A DNA stretch of 64,000 nt from the NCBI GenBank assembly GCA_008330645.1, contig VLTN01000024.1, positions 1-64,000 of the forward strand. The letters run 5' to 3'. The DNA comes from Cafeteria roenbergensis. Taxonomy: Eukaryota; Sar; Bigyra; Bicosoecida; Cafeteriaceae. The notes under the pieces were generated by a model that saw nothing but the letters and a program-made list of their open reading frames with translations, was not told where the DNA came from and ran no database searches. The position numbers and the translations under genes were made by a program. Of the stretch, positions 1 through 10,012 are shown one piece after another. Position 1 is the stretch's first letter; each line of letters starts with the position of its first letter.

Positions 1-621
1 CTCTAGAAGCGGAAGAAACGGTCGACGAATGTCCTGGCGGGGCCTGCGGCGGTGGAAACGTCGACCAAACCGACGGTGAAGGCACGGCCCCACCTGCCCG
101 CGCTTTCCGCCAGCGCGCCAGCGGCAGCCCGCCTGGGCAGTGCGCACGGGCCAGCCCTTGGCGCAGGCCGTGCTACCCCCCGAGAAAACGCCCGCCTGTG
201 GAGGACGCAACGGCCGCCATCCAGCCCCCACCGCGCTCGCCCGCGCCACCGCCGGCCCGGATCACCAGCTCCGCTCGCCGACAAGCCCCCTCGCCCACAC
301 ACGCCGCCTCCTCGTCCTCCCCGCAGCGCTGTGCCCGGCCTGCGGTCACCGGCGCGCCTACTTCATGCAGCTGCAGATCCGTTCTGCGGACGAGCCGATG
401 ACCACGTTCTACAAGGTGAGTGCCAACAGCGGCCTCAGCGGCCCCGCCGCGCCCACAGCGGCCCCAGCGCGCCACAGCGGCCTCAGCGCGCGCCCACAGC
501 GCCCACTCGCTCTGGCCCCTCTCCCCCCCCCCAGTCCCACCCCCGCCCCCCCTCGGCTTCAACGCGTCTCTCTCTTCGCCTTTCGCAGTGCGTGGCTTGC
601 AGCGGCCGGTGGAACGATTGA
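1..621 (+). CDS. POLR3K: RNA polymerase III subunit C11/RPC10 (POLR3K), 3' part
   Basis: Small Pol III subunit of the TFIIS/RPA12/RPB9 family, which supports RNA cleavage and termination in the nucleus. The window cuts off the N-terminal zinc ribbon. Visible exons are <1-75, 327-415 and 589-621. Introns at 76-326 (GTGAAG donor) and 416-588 (GTGAGT donor) keep the phase exactly. The joined C-terminal zinc ribbon begins CPACGHRRAYFMQLQIRSAD, runs through the acidic D-E pair and PMTTFYK, and ends CVACSGRWND before the stop. This ribbon with its catalytic acidic pair is characteristic of POLR3K. The stretch before it reads NVDQTD, like the NVDST of animal homologues. The second cysteine pair is CVAC, with a shorter spacing than the usual CxxxQC form. 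The gene is convergent with the next gene on the minus strand. The identity is near certain. Only the 5' end is missing. Confidence 0.93.
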
Positions 622-1112
622 CCGCGGCCTGGGGTCGGCCTGCACCCCAGCCCTCCACACCTGTGCCTGTCCAGTCTGCGTGCCCGGGCGCGAGCGGGGG
701 CGCTGCTGCCCAGACGCTCTCTCCGCCTCCATAAATTTACTTGCGACGTTGCAGGGGCCAGTGGCGCGCCTGTTTCAGTGGCGACTGTGGGTCGGTTGCT
801 GCGCCCCGCGGTCCTGGGCACAGCGCCCCCAGGCGTCCGGCTGGTTATCCTCACAACTGACAAAACGCACATATACACACGCACGCACCACACGCACGCT
901 CGTGCGCGGGCTCGCGCTGGAGGGCAGCGCGAGCGACGCTCAAGCACGTGCAGGCGACACGCCGTCGCCCGCGAGCGCCCGGGCGGCATCGGCGCGCCAG
1001 CGGGGGGCAACAGCGGAAGCCCTGCTCTGCCAAGCAGGGCGCCAGCGGGCCGCTCGGGGCCTCACCCGGCAGCATTGCCCCCGCACCCCGCACCGCGCAG
1101 GCCCGCGCCAGC
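622..1112. other. Convergent intergenic spacer
   Basis: Spacer between the stops of POLR3K and the TRAPPC2L-like gene. It is GC-rich, with a CA-rich simple stretch near 866-900 and an ATAAA at about 731-735 that could serve as a weak poly(A) signal for POLR3K. I see no coding exon with conserved sequence here. The open frames across it are GC-driven. Confidence 0.5.
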
Positions 1113-1856
1113 TCAGACGGCTGGCAGGCTGTCGGCCGCCGCCGCCGTGACGGCGTCCACCTTGGCGGCGAACGCCGCGCCGAGAGCCTCGGAACGGGTC
1201 GTCGACGTCTGTGAAGGGTCCGCACACAGCGTCCGCGAATGCCACGTGCAGGGCTTCCAGCAGGTGGTGACCGATCGCTCATGCAGGCGCCCCTGTCGTG
1301 CGTGACGAGAAAGATCTTGATGCCGGTGCCCGTGACCCAGCCGAACCTGCGCGCACCACACACAGCGCAAGCGCAGTGGGGTCGGCACAGAGATCGTGAC
1401 CGTGCGGTGCCCGCGCGCACGCAGGGAGAGAGCGAGAGAGAGAGCGAGAGAGAGAGACGGGTTGAAAGAGCACAGCAACGCAGCATCGCGGTCCCCGGAC
1501 CGTGCGGCCAGGGCTCACGTCTTCTCATCGTCGACCAGCTGCAGCAGGCCCGTGAAGGGCGACCTCGCCACGCCCCCGCAGGCCTCGATGGACAAGTCCT
1601 TGTCTGCGACCGACGGAACAGCGCAGCAGCAGGACTGGCGCGTCAAGAATCTGCACTCGACACCCACGAGGCAGAGCAGCGCGCCGCCGGCGACGGCCCT
1701 TGAGGGCCCGCGCCACGCTGCCGAGCAGGCTTGCTCCCCTGGGCCTGCCTCTGACAGTGGAGCTGCGCTCCTCACGTGGCGCGAGAGGATGCCCACGGCC
1801 CTGATCAGCGGCAGCGGCGCAACTGCGACAATGTCTCCATCGACCCTGGCCGCCAT
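1113..1856 (-). CDS. TRAPPC2L: TRAPPC2L-like trafficking (TRAPP) subunit, reading frame broken
   Basis: Sedlin/longin-fold subunit of TRAPP, the complex that tethers vesicles and activates Rab GTPases at the Golgi. Proposed exons are 1856-1776 (from MAARVDG, including IVAVAPLPLIRAV, like the first longin strand), 1634-1519 (VADKDLS then FTGLLQLVDDEKT) and 1346-1113 (FGWVTGTGIKIFLVTHD, then LLEALHVAFADAVCGPF, then SEALGAAFAAKV). These follow TRAPPC2L segment by segment, including the VYGYV..KFVMV region and the CNPFYNP region. Introns use GTGAGG and GTGAGC donors and keep phase. Inside exon 3 the conserved protein moves frame twice by one base (near 1270 and 1195). Intron 2 carries a GA/CT simple repeat (about 1424-1459 on the plus strand). 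The breaks are either consensus errors or early decay. The family is likely; integrity is unresolved. The start codon lies 124 bp from that of the divergent PIGB-like gene. Confidence 0.62.
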
Positions 1857-1980
1857 GGGGCGCGAGTGCCGGCGGCAGCCGAGGGCTCAGCAACTGCGCG
1901 AGCTCTGCAATCGGCTTCCCGCGCGCAGGCCGCCCGGAGCACTGGTCGGCGACTGCCGGGCGGGGCAGTGCCGCACCGCG
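1857..1980. promoter_or_regulatory. Short divergent spacer, TRAPPC2L / PIGB-like
   Basis: Only 124 bp separate the two start codons, so both promoters and 5' leaders must lie here or overlap the genes. No TATA box is visible. It is a GC-rich bidirectional promoter by inference. Confidence 0.4.
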
Positions 1981-4720
1981 ATGGCAACTCGCTGCTTGTC
2001 TGCGCCCCTTCGCGGGCTGGGCGACTGGCGAGTCGTTTCCGCCGCGCTGCTGCTTCGCGCACTGAATGCGGCCACGCCTCACCACGGTCCTCCGCCGGAC
2101 GAAAACTGGCAGGGCCCAGAGGTTGCCCACCGACTTGTGTTTGGCTACGGGGAGCTGACGTGGGAGTGGCGGTCCGGTGCGCGGCTTCGGAGTCTGATCC
2201 ACCCGCTGCTTCTGGCGCTGCCCATGTGGCTGCTCAAGGCAACCGTGAGAACGCCCCCGTGGCCTGCAATGTCGTGGGTTCGGGGGGCAGGGGCAAAGGG
2301 TCTGGCTCACTGTTCCTCACGGCAGCGCCGCAGGCCGCGTGATGCTGGCTGGCGTGAGCTCGGGGCGGGCGCAGCGGGCACCCGCTCGCGTCCCGTCGGC
2401 CGCCACCCTCGCTGCTTGCCTCAGGCCACCTCCCTCCCCCCTTCGGTTCCTGCGCGTGCCATGCTCGCCCCACCCCTCGTCCTCGTCCCCCCGTCCCGTC
2501 CCGTCCCCCCCCTGCTTCCCGCCCCCGCAGGGCACGGACTCGCCCTGGGCGGTGTGGGCTGCCCCCGGCTGGTCCACGCGCTGCTCGCGGGGCTCACGGA
2601 CCTCGCGACGGCGCGATTCGCGAGCCGGCTCTTCGGCGCGCGGGCGGCTCTGCCGACCCTGGCTCTGTCGCTCACGTCCTGGTTCCACTGGTACTCCCTT
2701 GCCGAGGCCGCTGGCGAACTCGCTTGAAACCGCGCTGCTGCTCGCCGCCGCGCTGGCGCTGTGGCCTTGGCTCGCCTGCGCCCGCGCGCGCGGCCCCGCC
2801 CCCGACCGCGGCCCAGCCACCCCCGCTCTCGCTCTGGCTCTGCTCATCGGAGGCCTGGCCTGCGCTGTGCGACCCACGGCGGCGCTGGCGTTCGCGCCGC
2901 TCGGAATCGACTTGCTCTGCGGCAGCGCTCCGTCACGGCTGCGGGGGACGGTGGCTGCCCTTGCAGCCGGGTGCGTGGCCGTGGCGGTCGTGGCCAGCGC
3001 TGCCGCTGACTCGGCCGGCTACGGCGCCATCACCTGGAGTCCCGCCAACTTCGCCGCGTTCAACGTCGTGAGCGGCCTCAGCAGGCTCTACGGCGAAACC
3101 GCCTGGTGGTTCGGCGGCATAGTGGCTCTGCCGGTCGTGCTGGGCGCGGCTCTGCCGCTGGTTACGCTGGGAGCGGTGGCGGCGGTGTGGCGTGGGTCCG
3201 ACCGTCGCGCCGTCGTCCGTCGCGCAGCGCTCCGGGAGGCATCGTCGGCGCGCCCAGCCGCTGGCCGGTGGTGCCCGAGGAGGCAGTGCCGCTGCTGGCG
3301 GCTGTCCTGGTGGTCCTTGGCCTCTGCTCTAGCCCGCACGTGGAGTTCCGCTTCCTGCACCCAGTGCTGCCGCTGCTGCTGCCGTACGCGGGCGTGTGGC
3401 TGGCAGGAACTCTGCCGCAGCGGCTCCTCGCCGTGGCGGATCACAATCCGGAAGGATTGGAAGGATTGGAGGGAGCAGACGCGTCGCGCCGTCACTCGAC
3501 CCCAGACGCCTCAGCGTCCAGTGGCGATTCTGCGAGTGACGCATCGGTGATGCGCCGACGACTGGCTCGTGATGGCGAGCGCAAGCCCGTTGCCGGCTTC
3601 GCCAGCAAGGGCAAGGCGCGAGCGCGGCCAGCGAGGGGAGCTGGCCAGGGCTTGCTTGCTCTGCCCGTGTGTGGCGACGTCGACGTGGCAGAGCCGCCGG
3701 ACATTCGGCTGTCCCCAGGCCGGAGGAGGGCCGAGGCGCCTCTCTGGCGCCCCGGCGGTTTCGCCGTCCCTTCGGCGTTCCTGCTTGCCACCATGGCCAA
3801 CGTCGTCCTAGCCATCGTGACGGGGCACGTGCTGAAGACGGGCCCCTCGGGAATCCTTCCGCCCATCAGGGCAGAGCTCGCGGGCCAGCGCCAGGACCAG
3901 CCAGGACGCCCCGCCTCCGATGACGATCCACGTGTGGGGCTCCTGTCATGCCATGCCGGGGTGGGCGGCTCTGCATGCGCCGGTAGAGCTGCTGTACTTC
4001 GACTGCTCGCCTGGCGCCAGACTGGCAGATGATGCGGCTGCGATGGAGCGTCGACTGGCGTCGTCTCGCTCGCCGGAAGGATCATCCGATCTGTCCGCGG
4101 CTGGGCTGAAGTGGCGCCTCGACACTGGCGGGTCAGTCTCCACGGCGTGGTTTGACGACCCGCGGCGGCTCCTGGGGCGCCTCTACGGGGAAGCCCCGGC
4201 CCCTCCCGCCGGGCCCGGGCAGGCGGGCGACGCGGCGGCGGCCGGGCCACCTCCGCCGGGTGGCACAGCAAGCTTGTCCGCCGCGGCTGGCGGGGCTGGC
4301 AGTGGCGGTGCTGGCACCATCGGGGAGGGGCAGGGGTGGCTGCGGGTGGGAGCGGTTTCGCACGGTGCCGTGTCGGGGCCCGGCGCTGCAGCCAGTGCAC
4401 CGGCTGCCTCCGGCGTGGCCGGAGCGGGTCACGGCGTTGCCCCACGCGTGCGCGGGGTGGTGATGGGGTCACTGCGGCTGCCAAGCCACGTGGTGGTGTG
4501 GTCGGGGTCGCTTGGCAGGGTGAGGGACGCGGTTTCGTCGCTTGGCTACGAGCAGGTCGCGTCCGCGCCGCACAATCCCATCGCGCGGCTGACGGGGGCG
4601 GACCGCGCAGCCGACGGGGAGGAGGTGGACGAGACGTCGGCAGAGGTGGTGCTGCTCAGGCATGTGAGCTGGGCAGCGTGGGCAGAGCGCTGGGGTCTGC
4701 CGGCGGGGTTGGCGCTCTGA
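1981..4720 (+). CDS. PIGB: GPI mannosyltransferase 3-like (PIGB/Gpi10), frame broken
   Basis: GT22-family ER membrane enzyme that adds the third mannose to the GPI anchor from dolichol-phosphate mannose on the lumenal side. The start at 1981 gives MATRCLSAP. Then come the GT22 lumenal motif DENWQGPEVAHRLVFGYGEL followed by TWEW, RLRSLIHPLLLALP, CPRLVHALLAGLTDLATARF, WFHWY, LANSLETALLL, the EFRFLHPVLPLLLP motif, and a C-terminal segment SCHAMPGWAALHAPVELLYF corresponding to the CHSTP..H...P region of PIGB. Exon 1 is 1981-2353 and the intron 2354-2530 (GTGAGC donor, phase kept). The conserved protein changes frame three times by one base, near 2700, between about 3190 and 3285, and near 3890. 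Glycine/alanine-rich insertions enlarge the C-terminal half. Other GT22 members (ALG12, PIGZ) are less likely. The gene is convergent with FAM98. Family assignment is strong; whether the gene is intact is not. Confidence 0.8.
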
Positions 4721-4925
4721 GATGTGCGATCCAGTTTCGCCTCTGCAGGCTATGCGAGGGGGGAGCGTGGCCCGACTGCGTTCGGCGTGGGTGCTGGCGC
4801 TGCTGTTGCGGGTTCAAACAAGCCTAAAGGTTGGCCCCGAATGTCGCGGGCCAGTGTTGGAGCCGCCCGCTGGGCTGGCCGCCCACTCACCAGCGCAGAG
4901 CAATCGGGCGCACACCGCAGCGCGT

Positions 4926-6622
4926 TCACGCCTTCTGCTTGAACCTGCCACGGCCACGGCCTCCGCCGCCGCCCCTGCCGCCGCCCCCGCGGCGGCCGCC
5001 TCTGCTGCCGCCACTTGCCACGCTGCCAGCATCGCCACCGTCCCGGCCGCCCTTGGCGCGGCCACGGCCGCCGCCGCCTCCGCCGCCCCCGCCGCGCCTG
5101 CCGCGGCCGCCTCCGCCCCTGCCGCGGCCACCGCCGCCACCGCCGCCAGCGGATCTCGCTGTCCACTCGGGCATGTCCGCCCGGGCCGGCCGCGCCTTCT
5201 CGGCGGCCCGCCCCCCCCTGTCGGGCACGCTCCCGATCAGCACCCGCTTCACCGCCGCCTTGGACTGCGACGCCGTCACGCGCGCCAGCTGGTTGCCCAC
5301 CGCGGACCCCTCCCCGGCCTGCAGAGCGTCCGCTGCGCTGAAGGAGGGGAAGGGCTGTCCAAGCAGCGCCCGCTCCTCCTTCACGGCGGCCAAGGCCTCG
5401 GCCTCCCTGCCCTCGGCACGGGGGGCCCACAGCAGCGACTGGACGGTGACGTCGAGCCGCTTGACCAACATCTGGCGGCGCGTCTCGTAGTCGGCCCGCA
5501 GCTCTGCATTCATCACTTCGAGGGCGGCCACAGTCTCAGAATCGGCCTCGGCGACGGCGGAGGAGGCAGCGGCGGTGGCAGCAGCAGCACCCCCAGACGA
5601 CGACGACGATGACGACGACGATGAGGATGATGATGATGAGGAGGATGATGAGGATGTGGACGCCGTTGGCGCCGCCGCCGCCGCGGCTTGCACAAGGCGG
5701 GAGGCCAGCGGCTCCTCGGCGCGCGGGGGGGCCGGCAGGGTGCTGAGGAGCGCTCGCGCTGCCGCGGCGGACCGGGCGATCATCCGTGAAACCGCCTGCG
5801 TCGAGGGGGCGGCGAGCAGCGAGGCCGCCCCCGGCACGTGCAAGAGCTTGGCGACCTCGGCGGTTTCATGGGCCAGAGCGCTGGCGTCCCGCGCGGAGGA
5901 GTCGGCCGCCGTGAGCATGCCGATGGAGGAGGTGGCGGCAGGCGTGCCGGCGGCGCTGGCGGCTGCCGCCTGCTCCGCGTGCCCGGGGGCCGTGGCAACG
6001 CCGTCGCTGGTCCATCCGGCTAGCATCATGTCAGCTGCCTGCAGGTCGGCGCACAGGAATGAGAGCCGCTCGACGGGGTCCGCGACTGCGGCGGGGCAGT
6101 CCATGATTGACGCTGCGCGCTCCAGGCGGCTCTCGACGGGGCCGGCTGCTGTCCCTGCAACGAGCTCGGATGCCAGCTCAGTGTCGCCGCATTTTCGCAA
6201 GCGGGAGGCGAGCTGCGGCCATCTCGCGAAGGAACTCGGCAGGGAGGGGCGCGGCAAGCTTGGGGGGCGACGGCGCGGCATGCCGCGCCGGAGCCCGCCG
6301 ATGCGCGCTGCTGCGAGCCGGTCGCAGCTGCTGGAAAGCTCCAGTGACAAGTTCACGCGCCCAGCCGCGCACCCAGGGCTGACCCCTCGCCACGCAGCCG
6401 AGGCGCCCGCCTTGCGGGGCGATGCAGCACCGATGTCCTCGACCTTGCGGGGCGCGGGGCAAGCTGGTGGTCGTGCTGCAGGGAGGCGTGCTAGGCCATT
6501 TTGCCGGCGGGGCTCACCTGCTTCAGCAGCGAGTCTGTGGCGACCTGGAAAGAGACGTGCGGCGGTCTCGCCGACACCGCGGGGATTCCAAGGTCCTCCA
6601 GTCGGTCGTTCAGGGCGTCCAT
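4926..6622 (-). CDS. FAM98: FAM98 family protein with RGG tail
   Basis: FAM98A/B are metazoan subunits of the RTCB tRNA-splicing ligase complex (with DDX1, CGI-99 and Ashwin) and RNA-binding proteins. Exon 1 (6622-6518) encodes MDALNDRLEDLGIP and ends SLLKQ. A 305-bp intron (GTGAGC donor, phase 0) precedes exon 2 (6212-4926), about 463 aa in all. Conserved blocks are SIMDCPAAVADPVERLSFLC (like GEMNCPY...), YETRRQMLVKRLDVTVQSLL (the family hallmark) and VKRVLIGSVPDRGGR followed by DMPEW. The last ~70 residues are Gly/Arg-rich (RGG type), as in FAM98A. A run of about 20 serines encoded by TCA/TCG/TCC codons (5595-5660) sits in the middle and makes a spurious Asp tract on the other strand. It is divergent from VPS45 with 198 bp between start codons. 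The assignment rests on several family-specific blocks. Confidence 0.88.
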
Positions 6623-6820
6623 GGCCGCCGGGCGCTGCACGCGCGGCGCCTTCACAGTGCAGCAAACTGTCGTGCTCAGAGTTGGCGAGGCATTGCTTGC
6701 GCAGAGCAAAGATAGCCGAGCGCACGATCAAGGCGCAAGGCAACTTGCATTGGCAGCCCGGCGGCCACACTGCCCGCGCGCTCGAGCCTCGCTCGCGTCC
6801 CAAGCGCGTCTGCACCCGGC
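6623..6820. promoter_or_regulatory. Short divergent spacer, FAM98 / VPS45
   Basis: The two start codons are separated by 198 bp. No TATA element is seen. Its lower-GC centre suits a shared core promoter, by inference. Confidence 0.4.
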
Positions 6821-9417
6821 ATGGCGTACGCTGCTGCTGCTGCGTCCGGGGCTGGGGGCGCCCGCCCTGGCCCAGGCCCGAACCAGCCTGACGTGATCAA
6901 GGCAGTCCGGCACTACGTCGACAAGATGATTCCTGCCAAGGGGAGGACCGGCGGCGTTGAGGGCATGAAGGTGCTGCTCCTGGACAACGAGACGGTGAGG
7001 CCGGGTGGGGCCGCGTGGGAGGTCAGCGACCCCGCGGGGCGCGGCCTGACAGCCGAGGAGGCCGCTTGTGTTCTGGGAAGCGCCAGCGCGCAATTCCCGA
7101 GCCTCGCCTCCGCCGCTCGATCGCGCGCACTGCGCCCCGCCGCGCGCTCCTTTCGCCCTCGCAGAAGGGGATGGTGTCCATGGCCATCGGCATGGCGGAG
7201 ATTCTGGAGCGCGAGGGTGAGCGCCTTGCCTGCATGCGCGCCCTCTCGTGCACTGCGCGTCCACCACTCACCGAGCCAGCGGCGCAGGTCACCGCCCGTG
7301 TCTGTCCACCTGTCTCTTGCGCTGTTTCGTTTGTGCCGCAGTCTTCTTCGTGGGCACCATCGACAGGGAGCGGGACGCGATGCCGCACATGAAGGCGATC
7401 GTGTTTTGTCGCGCAAACTCGGCCAACCTGCGCCTGCTCGCGGACGAGCTCAAGACGCCCAAGCACTCGCAGTACCACATCTTCCTCTCCAACATCGCGC
7501 CGCCCGTGAGCCTTGCCGCATCTTGCCGTCGTCGGCCTCGGGCCGCGGCTCCTCCTTTGCGCCGGGTGCATCCTCGCCGGCTGCCGCCGCCGGCTGCTGC
7601 CGCGACCGCCCGCCCGCCGCTCCCGCCGCCCCTCCGCCGCGCCGCCACCCCCTCGCAGTCCTTCCTGGACCAGCTCGCCAAGGCCGACGTGCACTCCCGC
7701 GTTGAGCAGGTCCGCGAGTACTACGCGGACTACAGCGCAGTGGCGCCCGAGCTCTTCTCGCTCAACCTTCGCAGCGCGAGCCTCATGTGCAAGCCCGCCG
7801 CCGGCCCATACGGCTCCCTCACCATGGAGGAGGCGACCTTTCAGCGCTCCCTCGACGGCGTGATGTCGGTGCTTCTCGCCCACAAGCTCCGCCCCGCCAT
7901 TCGGTTCCAAGGCACCTCCCCGCTTGCGGGCCACTTCGCTCGGGCCGTGGACTCCTCCATCGGGTCGCAGCGCGAGCTCTTCGGCCTGATGCCGCACTCG
8001 TCCCCCTCCCCGCTCCTCCTCGTCCTGGACCGGAAGGAGGACCCCGTCACCCCGCTGCTCACGCAGTGGACCTACCAGGCCATGGTCCACGAGACCATTG
8101 GCCTGTGGAGCAACAAGGTCGACCTGCCCCCCTCAACCTCGGGCGCTGCAGGCCAGAAGGTGGTGCTGGACCCCGTCCACGACGACTTCTTCGCGGAGCA
8201 CATGTACAGCCACTTCACCGTCTTCGCCGAGGCGGTGCAAGCCCGCCTCAAGGAGTACGAGGCCAAGCACAAGACCACCGGCTCCATCTCCTCCATCGAG
8301 GACATGCGCCGCGCCCTGGAGCGCCTCCCGGCCCTCCGCCGCGCCCGCGACAATGTCTCCAAGCACGTGGCGATCATGTCCGAGCTCGACCGCAGGGTGC
8401 GCAACCACAAGCTGTTCGAGCTCACGGTGCTGGAGCAGGACCTGGCAGAGCAGGACGCCCTCTCCAGGCACTTCGAGGAGGTATCGGCGCTCATCGCCGA
8501 CCCGGCCGTGCGCGCCTTCGACGCCCTGCGCCTTGTCATGATCTTCGCACTCCGCTACGAGGTGGACGGCTCCCGGCAGGTGTCGGAGCTCAAGGTGGCC
8601 CTGGCCAGCCGCGGCATCGAGCACGGCAGCGTCGCCCTCGTCGACGCGCTGCTCGAGTACGCCGGCGTGAGGGCCCGCGGGGGCGACCTGTTCTCCAAGA
8701 AGTCCGTCATCGCCCGCGTGCGCCGCGGCGTGTCTCGCTCTCTCAAGGGCATCGACTCGGCCATCACCAACCACAAGCCCCTCCTGAGCGACATTCTCGC
8801 CGGTGAGAGGGCGTGCATACGCCTCGCCGCCCACGGCTCTGCGCCCGCCCCGCCGGCCGGCCGGCGCTCCCGCTGGCATGCCACGCCGCGCTGCGCCCCA
8901 TTGCTGGCGGTTGCTGCCCCGCAAATGCCGTGCCCCCGCCCCGCACTCCCCCACAGCCGCCCCTCACAGCGCCCCGCCCCCTCGTTCCCGCTCCCCTCTT
9001 CCACGCTCGCCCATCCGCCGCGCAGACCTCGCCAGCGGGCGCCTGTCCACGACCCTGTACCCGGCCGCAGGCAAGGCCGAGGGCGCCGGCCCCGCCGGCA
9101 CCGTCGTCATCTTCGTCGTGGGCGGCGTGACCTGCGAGGAGGCCGCGGCGGTCCACAAGTTCAACACCACCCCGGGCGCCACCATGCGAGTCATCCTCGG
9201 AGGCACATCCCTCCACAACTCCGCCTCCTTCATCGCCGACGTGGAGGCGTTCTCCAAGGCCGGGGCGGCGGGCCTCGGGACCCCAGGCCCGGCGGCTGGC
9301 GCTGCCGCGTCGACCGACAGGGCATCGGCTGGCATCTCCATCGACGTTGGGACGCTGGGTTTTGGGAGCGGGGGGGTGGCCCCGAGGGGGGGCTCCTCCT
9401 ACGGGACACTCAGCTGA
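6821..9417 (+). CDS. VPS45: VPS45, Sec1/Munc18-family syntaxin regulator
   Basis: SM protein that binds endosomal/TGN syntaxins (Tlg2/Pep12 type) and controls SNARE assembly in the cytosol. Five exons, 6821-6994, 7165-7216, 7342-7505, 7659-8802 and 9026-9417, keep phase throughout and give 641 aa, slightly longer than the usual ~570. Donors are GTGAGG or GTGAGC/GTGAGA. Diagnostic sequence runs the whole length: YVDKMIP..GMKVLLLDNET, KGMVSMAIGMAEILEREVFF with VGTIDRER, PPLLL-type LLVLDRKEDPVTPLLTQWTY followed by QAMVHE, FDALRLVMIFALRYE, and near the end FVVGGVTCEEA with VILGGTSLHNSASF. The N-terminus has an alanine-rich extension of about 20 residues. A Gly/Ala-rich tail follows the family domain. 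No frame problem is seen in 2 kb of coding sequence, which is a useful contrast to the broken genes nearby. Confidence 0.96.
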
Positions 9418-10001
9418 GGAGCACGCCCCGCCCGTCCGACGACTGACTGGGCAATGACTCGGTCATGACCTTTGGTTGACAGAGGCGTCAGACCCCGCTC
9501 TTGCGTTCACTTGCCCCCACCCCCCCCAGTTCTCCTCCTCCACCCTCACCACCACCCCCCCCCCCCCCTCCCTCCCCTCCCCAGCCCTCTGCTTGCGCTG
9601 CGTGTGGGATGCGTTTTGTGCACATGAGTGAATATAGCACCCCATCACGGCTGCATCACGCTCCACTCGCCGGCCGATTGAATCACCGGCAGCGTTCGTC
9701 CCCGCCCAGCCGGACTGGCGCCCTCCCCCCCCCACCCACCCACCCCGCTCGCCACACTGGTTGTCACTCGAACCAGACGGCGCTCAGCCATCGGGGCGTC
9801 GCTGTGCCGGGCGTGCGCGCTGCGTTGCGGTGCAGCCGAGCCGAACACGCCAGCCATTTGAGAGCAGGGGCGATACCCGGCCCACGCCCGCGGCACCCGA
9901 CTCCTTCACACGCACCACAAGAAACGGAATCAACGTGCTGGCAGAGTGCGCCCGCCTGGCGCGTCCAGCCGCCACCGTGGTCAGGCGGGTCGCCACCGCG
10001 G
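9418..10001. other. Convergent spacer with C-runs
   Basis: 3' regions of VPS45 and GINS3. A long pyrimidine stretch at about 9517-9590 contains C-runs. I see no conserved coding sequence. A 21-bp direct repeat (9971-9991 and 9992-10012) runs into the GINS3 stop codon. Confidence 0.5.
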
Positions 10002-10012
10002 TCAGGCGGGTC
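9971..10012. repeat. 21-bp tandem repeat over the GINS3 stop
   Basis: Two near-identical copies (9971-9991 and 9992-10012) of a unit starting GCCACCG and ending GGCGGGTC, differing at one base. The minus-strand stop codon (plus-strand TCA at 10002-10004) lies in the second copy. The unit length is a multiple of three. Confidence 0.8.

Noticed and set aside
1424-1459. GA/CT simple repeat as a promoter element
   Set aside because: It lies within intron 2 of the TRAPPC2L-like gene next to the acceptor, so it is more simply an intronic pyrimidine tract on the coding strand.
4722-5612. Ala/Pro-rich plus-strand open frame
   Set aside because: Shadow of the FAM98 RGG-tail exon on the other strand; no motif, and it ignores the convergent layout.
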